This document shows, one piece after another, positions 1-5,241 of a stretch of 5,508 nucleotides of DNA. The notes below the pieces were generated by a model. It saw only the letters and a program-made list of their open reading frames with translations. It had not been told where the DNA came from and searched no databases. The position numbers and the translations under genes were made by a program. Source of the DNA: Nitrosomonadales bacterium (GTDB lineage Bacteria > Pseudomonadota > Gammaproteobacteria > Burkholderiales > Nitrosomonadaceae); assembly GCA_004525885.1 (NCBI GenBank), contig SPBV01000122.1, forward strand, positions 1 through 5,508, in the 5' to 3' direction. Every line of letters begins with the position of its first letter. Positions within the stretch are counted from its first letter, which is position 1.

Positions 1-120
1 GTGCGTAGTTTTATGATATTCCAAAAGGACAGGACCAGAGAAAATAATGAGCTGACAACCAAATGACGTGAATTTTTCATGGGAAACTGAGTGAATTGTT
101 ATATAAACAGAGAAAAAAAG

Positions 121-372
121 ATGAAGAAAATAGCTGTATTAATGGTGATAATAGTGTGTGGGTGTGCATCAACACCTTACAACGGCAAATACACTCTAAA
201 TGGCGAAGATGTTGACTACAGTATAGAAAGGAAACAATGTCAAATAGAGGCAACTGAAAAGGCATTTGAAAATTCGCACGGAAATGAATTAGGCGCAGCT
301 TGGGCGAGTCTTAGGAGAAAAAATATGTTGGCATGTATGAAAGAGAAAGGATTTGAATGGAATCAAGAATAA
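121..372 (+). CDS. Small outer-membrane-type lipoprotein, function unknown
   Basis: This encodes an 83-residue predicted lipoprotein. I start it at the ATG at 121 because this gives a clean signal: Lys2-Lys3, a hydrophobic core, then the lipobox-like V-C-G-C with the lipidated Cys at residue 15, followed by A-S-T-P. An in-frame upstream start would put extra charged residues ahead of the signal. The purine-rich stretch just upstream (AGAG plus a run of A) is only a weak ribosome binding site. The mature part is short and hydrophilic, with Cys40 and Cys72 as a likely disulfide pair. It ends with C-M-K-E-K-G-F at 72-78, a pattern seen at the end of many small proteobacterial lipoproteins. By lipoprotein sorting rules (no Asp at +2) it should reach the outer membrane. 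The specific family is not recognised. It stands alone, with no downstream gene close enough to form an operon. Confidence 0.8.
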   Translation: MKKIAVLMVIIVCGCASTPYNGKYTLNGEDVDYSIERKQCQIEATEKAFENSHGNELGAAWASLRRKNMLACMKEKGFEWNQE

Positions 373-682
373 GTCGTTAATAGCAGATATTTATGGGTAG
401 GGGTATTTTAAAGTTCCCTCAGTATTATTTTCAATAGGATAATACCTGGAAGGAATTAAATTGATTGCTAAATAATTTATTAAAGCACTTAAAATCACTT
501 TATTTAAGACTGTCAAACGAATGTGCTCTATTGGTGTTGGGCAGACTATCCAGAATAATCATAATTGACCCAAAATAGTTATTTTAAGGAATCTAATGTC
601 CTCATGATTTCATCATAATCATCCGTTATACAGATGGAAGTTGGCTGTTTGCCTGCAACTTTTAATGGAAAGAATCTTTATC
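373..682. other. Intergenic gap with two AT-rich inverted repeats
   Basis: This gap of about 310 bases has no convincing gene. It holds an imperfect hairpin at 420-449, just after the lipoprotein gene, and a 6-7-6 inverted repeat at 604-622, ahead of the membrane protein gene. No recognisable remnant of a known gene was seen in any frame. Confidence 0.6.
420..449 (+). repeat. Imperfect hairpin after the small lipoprotein gene
   Basis: CAGTATTAT at 420-428 can pair with ATAATA (439-444) and CTG (447-449), leaving bulged bases at 445-446 and a loop of about 10 bases. It lies 48 bases after the stop codon of the lipoprotein gene, where a transcription end is expected. No T-run follows it, so it is not a standard intrinsic terminator. 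It may protect the mRNA 3' end or be a chance AT-rich palindrome. Confidence 0.3.
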
Positions 683-985
683 ATGGGTACGACATCGCTT
701 TTGTTGATAGTGTTACATTTATTCTGTTTCTCAGCCATGGGTGGTTTAGTCAGCTTCCAGTACATTTATGCGATTGAGCGAGATTTGAAGGGGGCAAATA
801 AGAACTCTTATTATATTTATTTTGCTTCAATTTTTTTAGCATTATTTCTAGTATGGGTTTTAGCGGCAACAGGTGGGCTCGAAAAAAGGGATTGGAACGT
901 AGATTTGCTACCCATTGTCTCCATTATCATGGGGTTTTATTTGCCAACTAAGATTCGTTTAATTAAAGAACGAGATATCAGATAA
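683..985 (+). CDS. Small three-helix membrane protein, unknown
   Basis: This encodes a predicted inner-membrane protein of 100 residues. Three hydrophobic segments are visible, at about residues 4-28, 43-62 and 74-88. A basic loop with K36 and K40 lies between the first two, and the C-terminus is basic (K90, R92, K95, R98, R100). By the positive-inside rule the C-terminal tail should be cytoplasmic. I chose the ATG at 683 because GGAAAG (667-672) sits about 10 bases ahead of it. The in-frame TTG at 641 and ATG at 665 have no such signal and would add 14 or 6 residues. Gly-Gly pairs in the first helix (20-21) and after the second helix (64-65) may serve for packing. I recognise no family. The gene is isolated from its neighbours. 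Confidence 0.6.
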   Translation: MGTTSLLLIVLHLFCFSAMGGLVSFQYIYAIERDLKGANKNSYYIYFASIFLALFLVWVLAATGGLEKRDWNVDLLPIVSIIMGFYLPTKIRLIKERDIR

Positions 986-1222
986 GAAAATAGAAACATA
1001 AAATAATATTTATGCATCAAACAGGCTATCTAGAACAAAATGTATAGAAGATGTTACCGGGTGAAAAATATTAATAACGAAAAAGTAGTAGTTTTTCTGT
1101 TGCTGGTTTAGACTGTCTCGGGAGTTGCGGATACTAATTGCGGATAAGTCAGTACATATTGATCCAGTATTATCCGTATCTTTTTGAAGAATAAATCAAT
1201 TATTTGATATTCCTATTTCTAC

Positions 1223-1250
1223 TTGTGATTGTACTGAGCGCCCATATATT
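1223..1250 (+). promoter_or_regulatory. Predicted sigma-70 promoter for a leaderless transcript
   Basis: TTGTGA at 1223-1228 (4 of 6 to TTGACA) and TATATT at 1245-1250 (5 of 6 to TATAAT) are 16 bases apart. A start site 7 bases past the -10 box would fall at 1257, the A of the ATG of the next open frame. That frame has no Shine-Dalgarno sequence, so a leaderless mRNA would fit. The match is moderate, and AT-rich DNA yields such pairs by chance. Confidence 0.4.
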
Positions 1251-1256
1251 AGCGAT

Positions 1257-1457
1257 ATGAAAAAATTACTTCCTTCTTTGCCCGCAATAAAAAAGCGAGT
1301 TCTTGTCCTAACTGAGGGCGTTGATGGTGTTGTGGACTGGATAGATGCTGCTGAATTAGCCGAATCTGTTGGCATAACACTTGAGCAGTATCCAGCATGG
1401 CTAAATTCGATGCATGAATTAGGAGCGGTGGCTGTGTCAGATAGGATAGTGCACTAA
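1257..1457 (+). CDS. Small orphan protein with a winged-helix-like pattern
   Basis: This encodes a predicted soluble 66-residue protein of unknown function. The N-terminus is basic (K2, K3, K12, K13, R14). Residues 29-58 have the spacing of a helix-turn-helix: A31-A32-E33-L34-A35 then V38-G39-I40-T41, followed by a second helix, W48 to L55, ending in E54-L55-G56-A57-V58. This resembles the 'ELA..VG.....L..L.E.G.V' pattern of small winged-helix domains, but the match is loose. Codon use looks normal and the amino-acid composition is protein-like, which favours a real gene over a chance frame. No ribosome binding site precedes the ATG; a promoter at 1223-1250 would make the transcript leaderless. 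It could instead be the surviving N-terminal part of a longer gene, though the downstream 250 bases show no continuation. Confidence 0.45.
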   Translation: MKKLLPSLPAIKKRVLVLTEGVDGVVDWIDAAELAESVGITLEQYPAWLNSMHELGAVAVSDRIVH

Positions 1458-1708
1458 AATTAGTGTCCTCTTGCTATTATCTAAAAGTACTATATAGCTT
1501 TAAAGGGTGCAGATCCTGAAATTAGTATTTATCGCCTAAAATCGGGACCCCTGTCGTGCACAGACATCAGTTTTTCTTACACGGAATTTTTTTGTGCCCC
1601 TGTTCGTAAATATATGAAGGTTTCTCTGCGGCTTATCCGATTTCTAATAGTGCGTCTCCACTTTAGCTGGTATTAGTTGGCGCATCAGAACATTTTCTTG
1701 GATTATTT

Positions 1709-2743
1709 TTGTACTTAGAGGTTGCCATTAAAACTATCCGAGTTATATTTTTATTTTTATTTCTCTCGTTACTTACTGCGTGTGCAAGTAAAATGTACAT
1801 GACAAAGAGTGATATACCCGCTAGCTACTCACCTATCGATCGCCCTGTTGTTGTTTGCACGCTCAACGAACGTTCCTTTGACTGTGATCGTCGCGCCATC
1901 CTTGCCATGCTTGGCGAATATCAGGTAGCTTTCAACTTCTATGAGACCACAGTACTTAGATCCGGATACGAAAGGAAAAACCCCAAGCATTCTGGAGGGT
2001 TCGAGGTAGTGGTGCTTGTCGGTGACAGTGGTTCGCATATATCAATGCAACACATTCTAGTCGCTGCGAACGGTATGACGATCAAACACTGGCGTCAGGA
2101 TTGGGTATACGAACTACCCTCTCATTGGGTTTATGTCGGTAACCAGCGTTTTGAATATAACTATCGCAACCCATCCTCAGTGCCGGGCACTTGGACACAA
2201 CTGGTATATGAGGTTAATGATGGGCCCCGTTATGCAGGCAGTGGTAGGTGGAATCACCGTTACGGAGTGTCAACTTGGACTTCCGAGCGCACCTGGCGAC
2301 CACTGCCACGGCGTGAATATACCAAGCGCACCGACTATCAGCTACTAAATGTTGAGAACCGCCACACAATTACTCCACAGGGTTGGACGCATGAGCAGGA
2401 CAATACAAAGATCGTACGCGAAGATGGAGAGGATATCATTTTGGTACGCGAATTTGGTTTTAACGACTACCGGCGTATTACCGGCTTTAATTTCAGCCCA
2501 GGACTTACTTATTGGAAAGATACTGCTCCGTTCTGGTCGGTGGTGCGTAAACGCTGGGACAGTGAGCTGAAAAAAGGAGGCAACATTGTTCTCTCATTTA
2601 AAACTGGCGATGAGAACTTTAGCGATATAGTGCTGTCGCTTGCTGATACCTATCGTGCTAACCCGAGCCTAGAGGCGCACTTACCTTCTCTTGAGGCAGC
2701 GTTTGACAAGTTTGTCGATTTCCATGCTCCCGCTAGGCATTGA
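1709..2743 (+). CDS. DUF6607-like lipoprotein of unknown function
   Basis: This encodes a lipoprotein of up to 344 residues. The signal ends in L-L-T-A-C, with the lipidated Cys at 25 (numbering from the TTG at 1709), followed by A-S-K. The mature part has D60-R61-R62-A63-I64-L65 and E70-Y71-Q72-V73 to F77-Y78-E79-T80, then M113-Q114-H115-I116 and I125-K126-H127-W128-R129-Q130-D131-W132. Later come G160-T161-W162-T163-Q164, R197-P198-L199-P200-R201-R202-E203-Y204, G225-W226-T227-H228-E229-Q230-D231-N232 and Y268-W269. From memory these blocks match DUF6607, whose activity is unknown. The many conserved His, Trp and Arg residues suggest binding of a ligand or metal, but that is inference. The start is uncertain: TTG 1709 has no good ribosome binding site and puts Glu4 ahead of the signal. 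An ATT at 1727, preceded by AGAGG, would give a standard basic start. The length suggests an intact gene. It converges with the gene at 2808-3224. Confidence 0.85.
   Translation: MYLEVAIKTIRVIFLFLFLSLLTACASKMYMTKSDIPASYSPIDRPVVVCTLNERSFDCDRRAILAMLGEYQVAFNFYETTVLRSGYERKNPKHSGGFEVVVLVGDSGSHISMQHILVAANGMTIKHWRQDWVYELPSHWVYVGNQRFEYNYRNPSSVPGTWTQLVYEVNDGPRYAGSGRWNHRYGVSTWTSERTWRPLPRREYTKRTDYQLLNVENRHTITPQGWTHEQDNTKIVREDGEDIILVREFGFNDYRRITGFNFSPGLTYWKDTAPFWSVVRKRWDSELKKGGNIVLSFKTGDENFSDIVLSLADTYRANPSLEAHLPSLEAAFDKFVDFHAPARH
1717..1721 (+). promoter_or_regulatory. Ribosome binding site pointing to an ATT start
   Basis: AGAGG lies 5 bases ahead of an in-frame ATT at 1727-1729. Starting there, the protein would read M-K-T-I-R-V-I-F-L-F, an ordinary lipoprotein signal start of 19 residues up to the lipidated Cys. 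The competing TTG at 1709 lies upstream of this site and has only TTGG-like bases ahead of it. ATT starts are rare but known (infC in E. coli). Confidence 0.4.
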
Positions 2744-2807
2744 AATTTTTTAGATTTAACATTTTTAACTTGTCAATGGCTACTTTGTAAGCATGTCAAC
2801 TTTCAAA

Positions 2808-3224
2808 TTACCTACACGCATATCTCCATAGGTCTTCGACTATGCTACCAGATACGACAGGCATCCACTTGTTGTAAGGTATATCGTTGACATAGACCAC
2901 CTTACCTTCGGTAAATCTCCCAGAATGTTTAGATATATAAAGTAATCGAGTTTGCGATTCTTTACAGTCGTATTCTTCATGTCTTTTTATTGACATTATT
3001 CTGTCATCTGATTCTAGTATGGCTTCTCGATAATCAAATAGAACCCAGATTTTTGTCAGATTTCCTTCTCTCTGGATAGTAGTGGGGTCAGCGTAGACAG
3101 TAGAGCCATTATCGTTTGTGGAAACATTAATCCATTCTGCTATTGCGTTATTACTTACAGAAGCTAGCAGTAACCATAAAATGGTTATAGAAAATACGTG
3201 ACCTTTGTTTGCTGAGTTATTCAT
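2808..3224 (-). CDS. Exported protein, surface-adhesin protein E-like
   Basis: This encodes a secreted or periplasmic protein of 138 residues. The N-terminus is a Sec signal with a hydrophobic core at about 10-23 and a likely signal peptidase I cut after A27-I28-A29. The mature protein starts E30-W31. The pattern W31, Y44-A45-D46, I50-Q51-R52-E53-G54, K58-I59-W60-V61-L62-F63-D64-Y65, E84-Y85-D86-C87, W120-M121-P122-V123, G126-S127 and L132-W133-R134-Y135-A136-C137 is typical of the surface-adhesin protein E (Adhesin_E) family. The two cysteines, C87 and C137, should form the family's disulfide. Haemophilus protein E binds host molecules, but most family members are in non-pathogens and have no proven role, so adhesion should not be assumed here. 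No clear Shine-Dalgarno sequence precedes the ATG. The gene converges with the DUF6607-like gene, leaving 64 bases between their stops. Confidence 0.8.
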   Translation of the reverse strand: MNNSANKGHVFSITILWLLLASVSNNAIAEWINVSTNDNGSTVYADPTTIQREGNLTKIWVLFDYREAILESDDRIMSIKRHEEYDCKESQTRLLYISKHSGRFTEGKVVYVNDIPYNKWMPVVSGSIVEDLWRYACR

Positions 3225-3627
3225 ATATAGAGAGTACTAGTCTCAGGTTCGTTGCCCTAGCTAAAATTACCATACTACGCATAACAGATATTCCTCTTCC
3301 CGGTACTTTAGCCACAAGAAATAACTTATAAAGTTGTTATCTGTACAGGTCAAGTTTAGATTTTATCTTTTTTTCTCTAGAGTTTCTCTGGAACATGCTA
3401 AGTGAGAGTGATACTCAGTCTATAAGGTTTGAGATTAAGCTACTTAGCAGCAGTCGTTTTAATGTGGACTAGAAAAGCCCATACAAATGACACCAAAATT
3501 ATAGCTAGGAATGTAAATCTTAGTATTTAACCTTTTTAAACGATAGATTATTAGTAGTAATACGGATAAACTAATATTTGTGGAATTATGTTTAATTTTT
3601 GGTCTAGGTTAAATTATCGATTAATAA
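3225..3627. other. AT-rich gap between divergent genes
   Basis: This gap of about 400 bases separates the adhesin-E-like gene (-) from the FNR gene (+), so it must carry both promoters. I see no open frame of note, no tRNA and no clear mobile-element ends. No confident -35/-10 pair stands out for either gene. A search for the FNR palindrome TTGAT-N4-ATCAA found no good match, so autoregulation of the FNR gene is not supported by sequence here. Confidence 0.5.
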
Positions 3628-4431
3628 TTGACACCTATTTTTAAAAATATTAGCCCGTCTGGCCCTTGCATGCCGCTAAATTCTAATTTCCCCCGCAGCA
3701 AAGTTAGTTGTTTTTCTTGTGGTTTGAGAGAGATGTGTTTGCCGGTAGGACTTGAGGAAAACGAAATGGATGCCATCGATTTTATAATTAATCGGTGGCG
3801 TAAGATCCAGCGTGGTAACTATTTGTATCGAGCCGGTATGGATTTTCAATCTCTTTATATTGTCCGCAGTGGGTTCTTCAAAACTTATGTGCTACACGAA
3901 GATGGGCGGGAGCAGGTTACTGGTTTCCATATGCCAGGAGAGATGTTGGGGTTTGAGGCCATCAGCACAGGTGCGCACACTTGTCACGCAGCGGCTCTTG
4001 AAGACAGTGAGACATGTGAGATCCCTTTTACAAGGCTGGAAGAAATCGGTCGTATCATTCCTTCTATGATGCATCATTTTCAAAAAATTATGAGTAGTGA
4101 AATCGTACATAATTATGAAACAATTGCGATATTAGGTGGTATGAAAGCGGGAGACCGCTTGATCACTCTTTTGCTCAATTTGTCCGAGCGTTTTGCTAAA
4201 CTAGGTTACTCTTCCTCAAATTTTAGTTTATGCATGACACGAGAGGAAATTGGTAGTTATCTGGGACTGAGATTGGAGACTGTTAGTCGTGCTTTTTCCA
4301 GGCTGCAGAAAGATGGTCTCATTAAGATCAATAGCAAAAATGTCCAATTAAATAATATTCCCTGGTTGAAACAGCGTAGCCGAGGAAGTTATAGTGTTAC
4401 TGATAAAGTTGTTGAAGGTGCGGAGTTGTAG
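3628..4431 (+). CDS. fnr: FNR/Anr-type oxygen-sensing transcription regulator
   Basis: This encodes a cytoplasmic regulator of the CRP/FNR family that senses oxygen through a [4Fe-4S] cluster and switches on anaerobic genes. Numbering from the TTG at 3628 (267 residues), the cluster ligands are C28, C31 and C37 (spacing CxxCxxxxxC, as in E. coli FNR 20, 23, 29) and C130 in E-T-C-E-I-P-F, matching E. coli C122. The cyclic-nucleotide-like beta-roll runs about 60-140, including G93-R94-E95-Q96-V97-T98-G99-F100. A long dimer helix covers about 146-170. The helix-turn-helix lies at 203-228, with E217, S220 and R221 of E-T-V-S-R matching the residues that read TTGAT half-sites. Family length is about 240-250, so the protein is full length. 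The start is unsettled: neither TTG 3628 nor ATG 3670 has a Shine-Dalgarno sequence, and both keep all cysteines. Cys14 and Cys119 are extra. No terminator separates it from the tRNA downstream. Confidence 0.95.
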   Translation: MTPIFKNISPSGPCMPLNSNFPRSKVSCFSCGLREMCLPVGLEENEMDAIDFIINRWRKIQRGNYLYRAGMDFQSLYIVRSGFFKTYVLHEDGREQVTGFHMPGEMLGFEAISTGAHTCHAAALEDSETCEIPFTRLEEIGRIIPSMMHHFQKIMSSEIVHNYETIAILGGMKAGDRLITLLLNLSERFAKLGYSSSNFSLCMTREEIGSYLGLRLETVSRAFSRLQKDGLIKINSKNVQLNNIPWLKQRSRGSYSVTDKVVEGAEL

Positions 4432-4447
4432 CAGCTTTTGTGAATTA

Positions 4448-4477
4448 TCGAAATTATATTTAACAGTCTGATATAAT
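4448..4477 (+). promoter_or_regulatory. Extended -10 promoter of the tRNA-Arg gene
   Basis: TGATATAAT at 4469-4477 is a perfect extended -10 element (TG, one base, TATAAT). A weak -35, TCGAAA at 4448-4453 (4 of 6), lies 18 bases upstream. Transcription would start near 4484, giving a 5' leader of about 49 bases that RNase P would remove from the tRNA at 4533. It lies 17 bases after the FNR stop codon, so the tRNA need not depend on read-through from that gene. Confidence 0.55.
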
Positions 4478-4532
4478 TTTATCCTGAAATTTATGAATAA
4501 ACATAAGAAGAACAAGTTAATTATCCATTCCA

Positions 4533-4609
4533 GCGCCCGTAGCTCAGTTGGATAGAGTACTTGGCTACGAACCAAGGGGTCGGGCGTTCGAATCGCTCCG
4601 GGCGCACCA
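4533..4609 (+). tRNA. tRNA-Arg (anticodon ACG)
   Basis: This is a complete 77-base tRNA cloverleaf that inserts arginine at CGN codons. The acceptor arm GCGCCCG (4533-4539) pairs perfectly with CGGGCGC (4599-4605). The D arm is GCTC/GAGT with one G-U pair. The anticodon stem CTTGG/CCAAG holds the loop CTACGAA, with anticodon ACG at 4567-4569. A34 is expected to be edited to inosine by TadA, letting it read CGU, CGC and CGA. The variable loop has 5 bases. The T arm GGGCG/CGCTC has one G-U pair and the loop TTCGAAT. The discriminator is A4606, and CCA (4607-4609) is encoded in the gene. An extended -10 promoter lies upstream and an intrinsic terminator directly downstream. I see no repeat of its 3' end in the window, so there is no sign that it served as an integration site. 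Confidence 0.97.
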
Positions 4610-4616
4610 TATAAAC

Positions 4617-4648
4617 AAGGAGTTAGTGTAATAGCTAGCTCTTTTTTC
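4617..4648 (+). terminator. Intrinsic terminator of the tRNA-Arg gene
   Basis: GAGTTAG (4620-4626) pairs with CTAGCTC (4635-4641) through one G-U pair, with an 8-base loop. A run of six T follows at 4642-4647. The stem can extend outward by pairing AAG (4617-4619) with the first T bases. It starts 8 bases after the tRNA CCA end, as expected for a single-tRNA transcript. Confidence 0.88.
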
Positions 4649-4808
4649 TTAATTCAAGTCCTGGCTATCATAAAAAAGCCCAACAAAGTGCCCAATAGAT
4701 TACTTTGCTAGAACCCAAGCGAAGATTAATCTATATTTAACTTAGACTCATACTTAACAGCGTAATTTATGGGAACGCAGGCATTTGATTGCATCTATAA
4801 ATATGCCA

Positions 4809-4823
4809 TGAGAATGATTAACA
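4809..4823 (+). promoter_or_regulatory. Candidate Fur box (7-1-7)
   Basis: TGAGAAT-G-ATTAACA matches the 7-1-7 Fur consensus TGATAAT-N-ATTATCA at 12 of 14 fixed positions. Fur with ferrous iron binds such sites to repress iron-uptake genes. The site ends one base before the ribosome binding site at 4825, downstream of a TATAAA-like -10 sequence (4796-4801), a position that could block transcription. The gene it would control (4849-5025) appears broken, so the site may be a relic. AT-rich sequence raises the chance of a false match. Confidence 0.4.
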
Positions 4824-4824
4824 T

Positions 4825-4868
4825 AAAGGAGGGGAGGCACACCTAGTCTTGGACTTATCTACCTTCCC
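4825..4868 (+). promoter_or_regulatory. Very strong ribosome binding site in a possible hairpin
   Basis: AAAGGAGGGGAGG (4825-4837) contains two overlapping GGAGG-type sites and is by far the strongest Shine-Dalgarno sequence in the window. GGGGAGG (4831-4837) can pair with CCTTCCC (4862-4868) using one G-U pair, with a 24-base loop that holds a TTG start codon (4849) and a small inner AGTC/GACT stem. Such folding would hide the site and limit translation. The nearest usable start is the TTG, 11 bases downstream, whose frame stops after 14 codons. Confidence 0.4.
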
Positions 4869-5025
4869 ATTGTGGTTAATCTTCGTAATGTAAATTCACT
4901 ATTCATCTAAAACTGCCAGTTTTGGCGCGCTCATTGTCGGTATCGGTATTATTTTATTCGTCATCCTAGAAGCAGAAAAACAGTTGCGATTAAGTTTTAT
5001 GCGCAGAGCTGTACTCTCACCTTGA
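4849..5025 (+). pseudogene. Broken membrane-protein frame, possible gene remnant
   Basis: Starting at the TTG at 4849, the frame reads M-D-L-S-T-F-P-L-W-L-I-F-V-M and then meets TAA at 4891. The same frame stays open for 43 more codons to TGA at 5023-5025. That second part contains a clear hydrophobic segment (G-A-L-I-V-G-I-G-I-I-L-F-V-I-L) followed by the charged E-A-E-K-Q-L-R-L and F-M-R-R. Base composition rises in G+C here compared with the flanks, as in coding DNA. With the strong ribosome binding site ahead, this looks like the remains of a membrane protein gene damaged by a stop and probably a deletion. The opening F-P-L-W-L-I-F recalls the start of DUF4239 (bestrophin-like) proteins, but that is only a resemblance from memory. 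It could also be a real two-part short peptide or chance. Confidence 0.3.
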
Positions 5026-5177
5026 AAAATATGATAATTCTTTTATTTGGTCAGCTTGGATTGCTTCTATTACAAGAAGCAAAAATAATGTTTAATTATT
5101 TTACGAAAGTCATGTCAAACAAATCTACCAGGGAAGAAAAGAAGATAATGACTTTTATATTTTTATAGTTCTATCTT

Positions 5178-5191
5178 TTGATTTACACTAA
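5178..5191 (+). promoter_or_regulatory. Degenerate FNR site ahead of usp
   Basis: TTGAT-TTAC-ACTAA matches the FNR palindrome TTGAT-N4-ATCAA at 8 of 10 fixed positions, with a perfect left half-site. It ends 50 bases before the ATG of the universal stress protein gene. Anr and FNR control of usp genes is known in other proteobacteria, and an FNR gene lies nearby. No good -10 box stands at the spacing expected for a class II site, so this is suggestive only. Confidence 0.3.
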
Positions 5192-5241
5192 CCACGTAAC
5201 CAAGGTGATCGTCAATACGCTCAACTAATTGGAAATATTCT

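Larger units (their letters stand above)
4649..5241. other. Long gap with regulatory structure and a gene remnant
   Basis: This stretch of about 590 bases between the tRNA terminator and the usp gene has no intact gene that I can support. It holds a CAAAGT/ACTTTG inverted repeat (4684-4707), a perfect 10-base palindrome AGATTAATCT (4723-4732), a Fur-box-like site (4809-4823), a strong ribosome binding site within a possible hairpin (4825-4868) and a broken membrane-protein-like frame (4849-5025). CGAAGATTAA at 4720-4729 recurs inverted at 4876-4885. A short ATG frame at 5031-5168 (45 residues) has no ribosome binding site and looks like chance. Confidence 0.5.

Noticed and set aside
1..66. 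Open frame from the left edge to a TGA at 64-66 (21 codons), possible tail of an upstream gene.
   Set aside because: Twenty-one open codons in one of six frames is expected by chance, and the residues show no recognisable motif.
1195..1208. ATCAA-TTAT-TTGAT inverted repeat resembling an FNR site.
   Set aside because: The half-sites face the wrong way (everted), so FNR would not recognise it as its normal palindrome.
1458..1708. Gap examined for insertion-sequence ends or a terminator (near-repeat CCCCTGTCGT / CCCCTGTTCGT).
   Set aside because: The repeats are short, in the same orientation and not paired with a transposase; the only stems are about 4 bp.
2744..2807. Space between convergent genes searched for a bidirectional terminator.
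   Set aside because: It is T- and A-rich but has no stem longer than a few base pairs; only a short TGTCAA direct repeat is present.
3616..3632. TCGAT-N5-ATTGA near the FNR start, considered as an autoregulatory FNR site.
   Set aside because: Both the spacing (5 instead of 4) and the half-site bases deviate from TTGAT-N4-ATCAA.
4533..4830. tRNA 3' end considered as an attachment site for an integrated element.
   Set aside because: No integrase gene and no second copy of the tRNA 3' end are visible, and a normal terminator follows directly.
5031..5168. ATG frame of 45 codons with a hydrophobic start, just after the broken frame.
   Set aside because: It has no ribosome binding site, AT-driven composition and a low-complexity lysine-rich tail, so it is probably not a gene.
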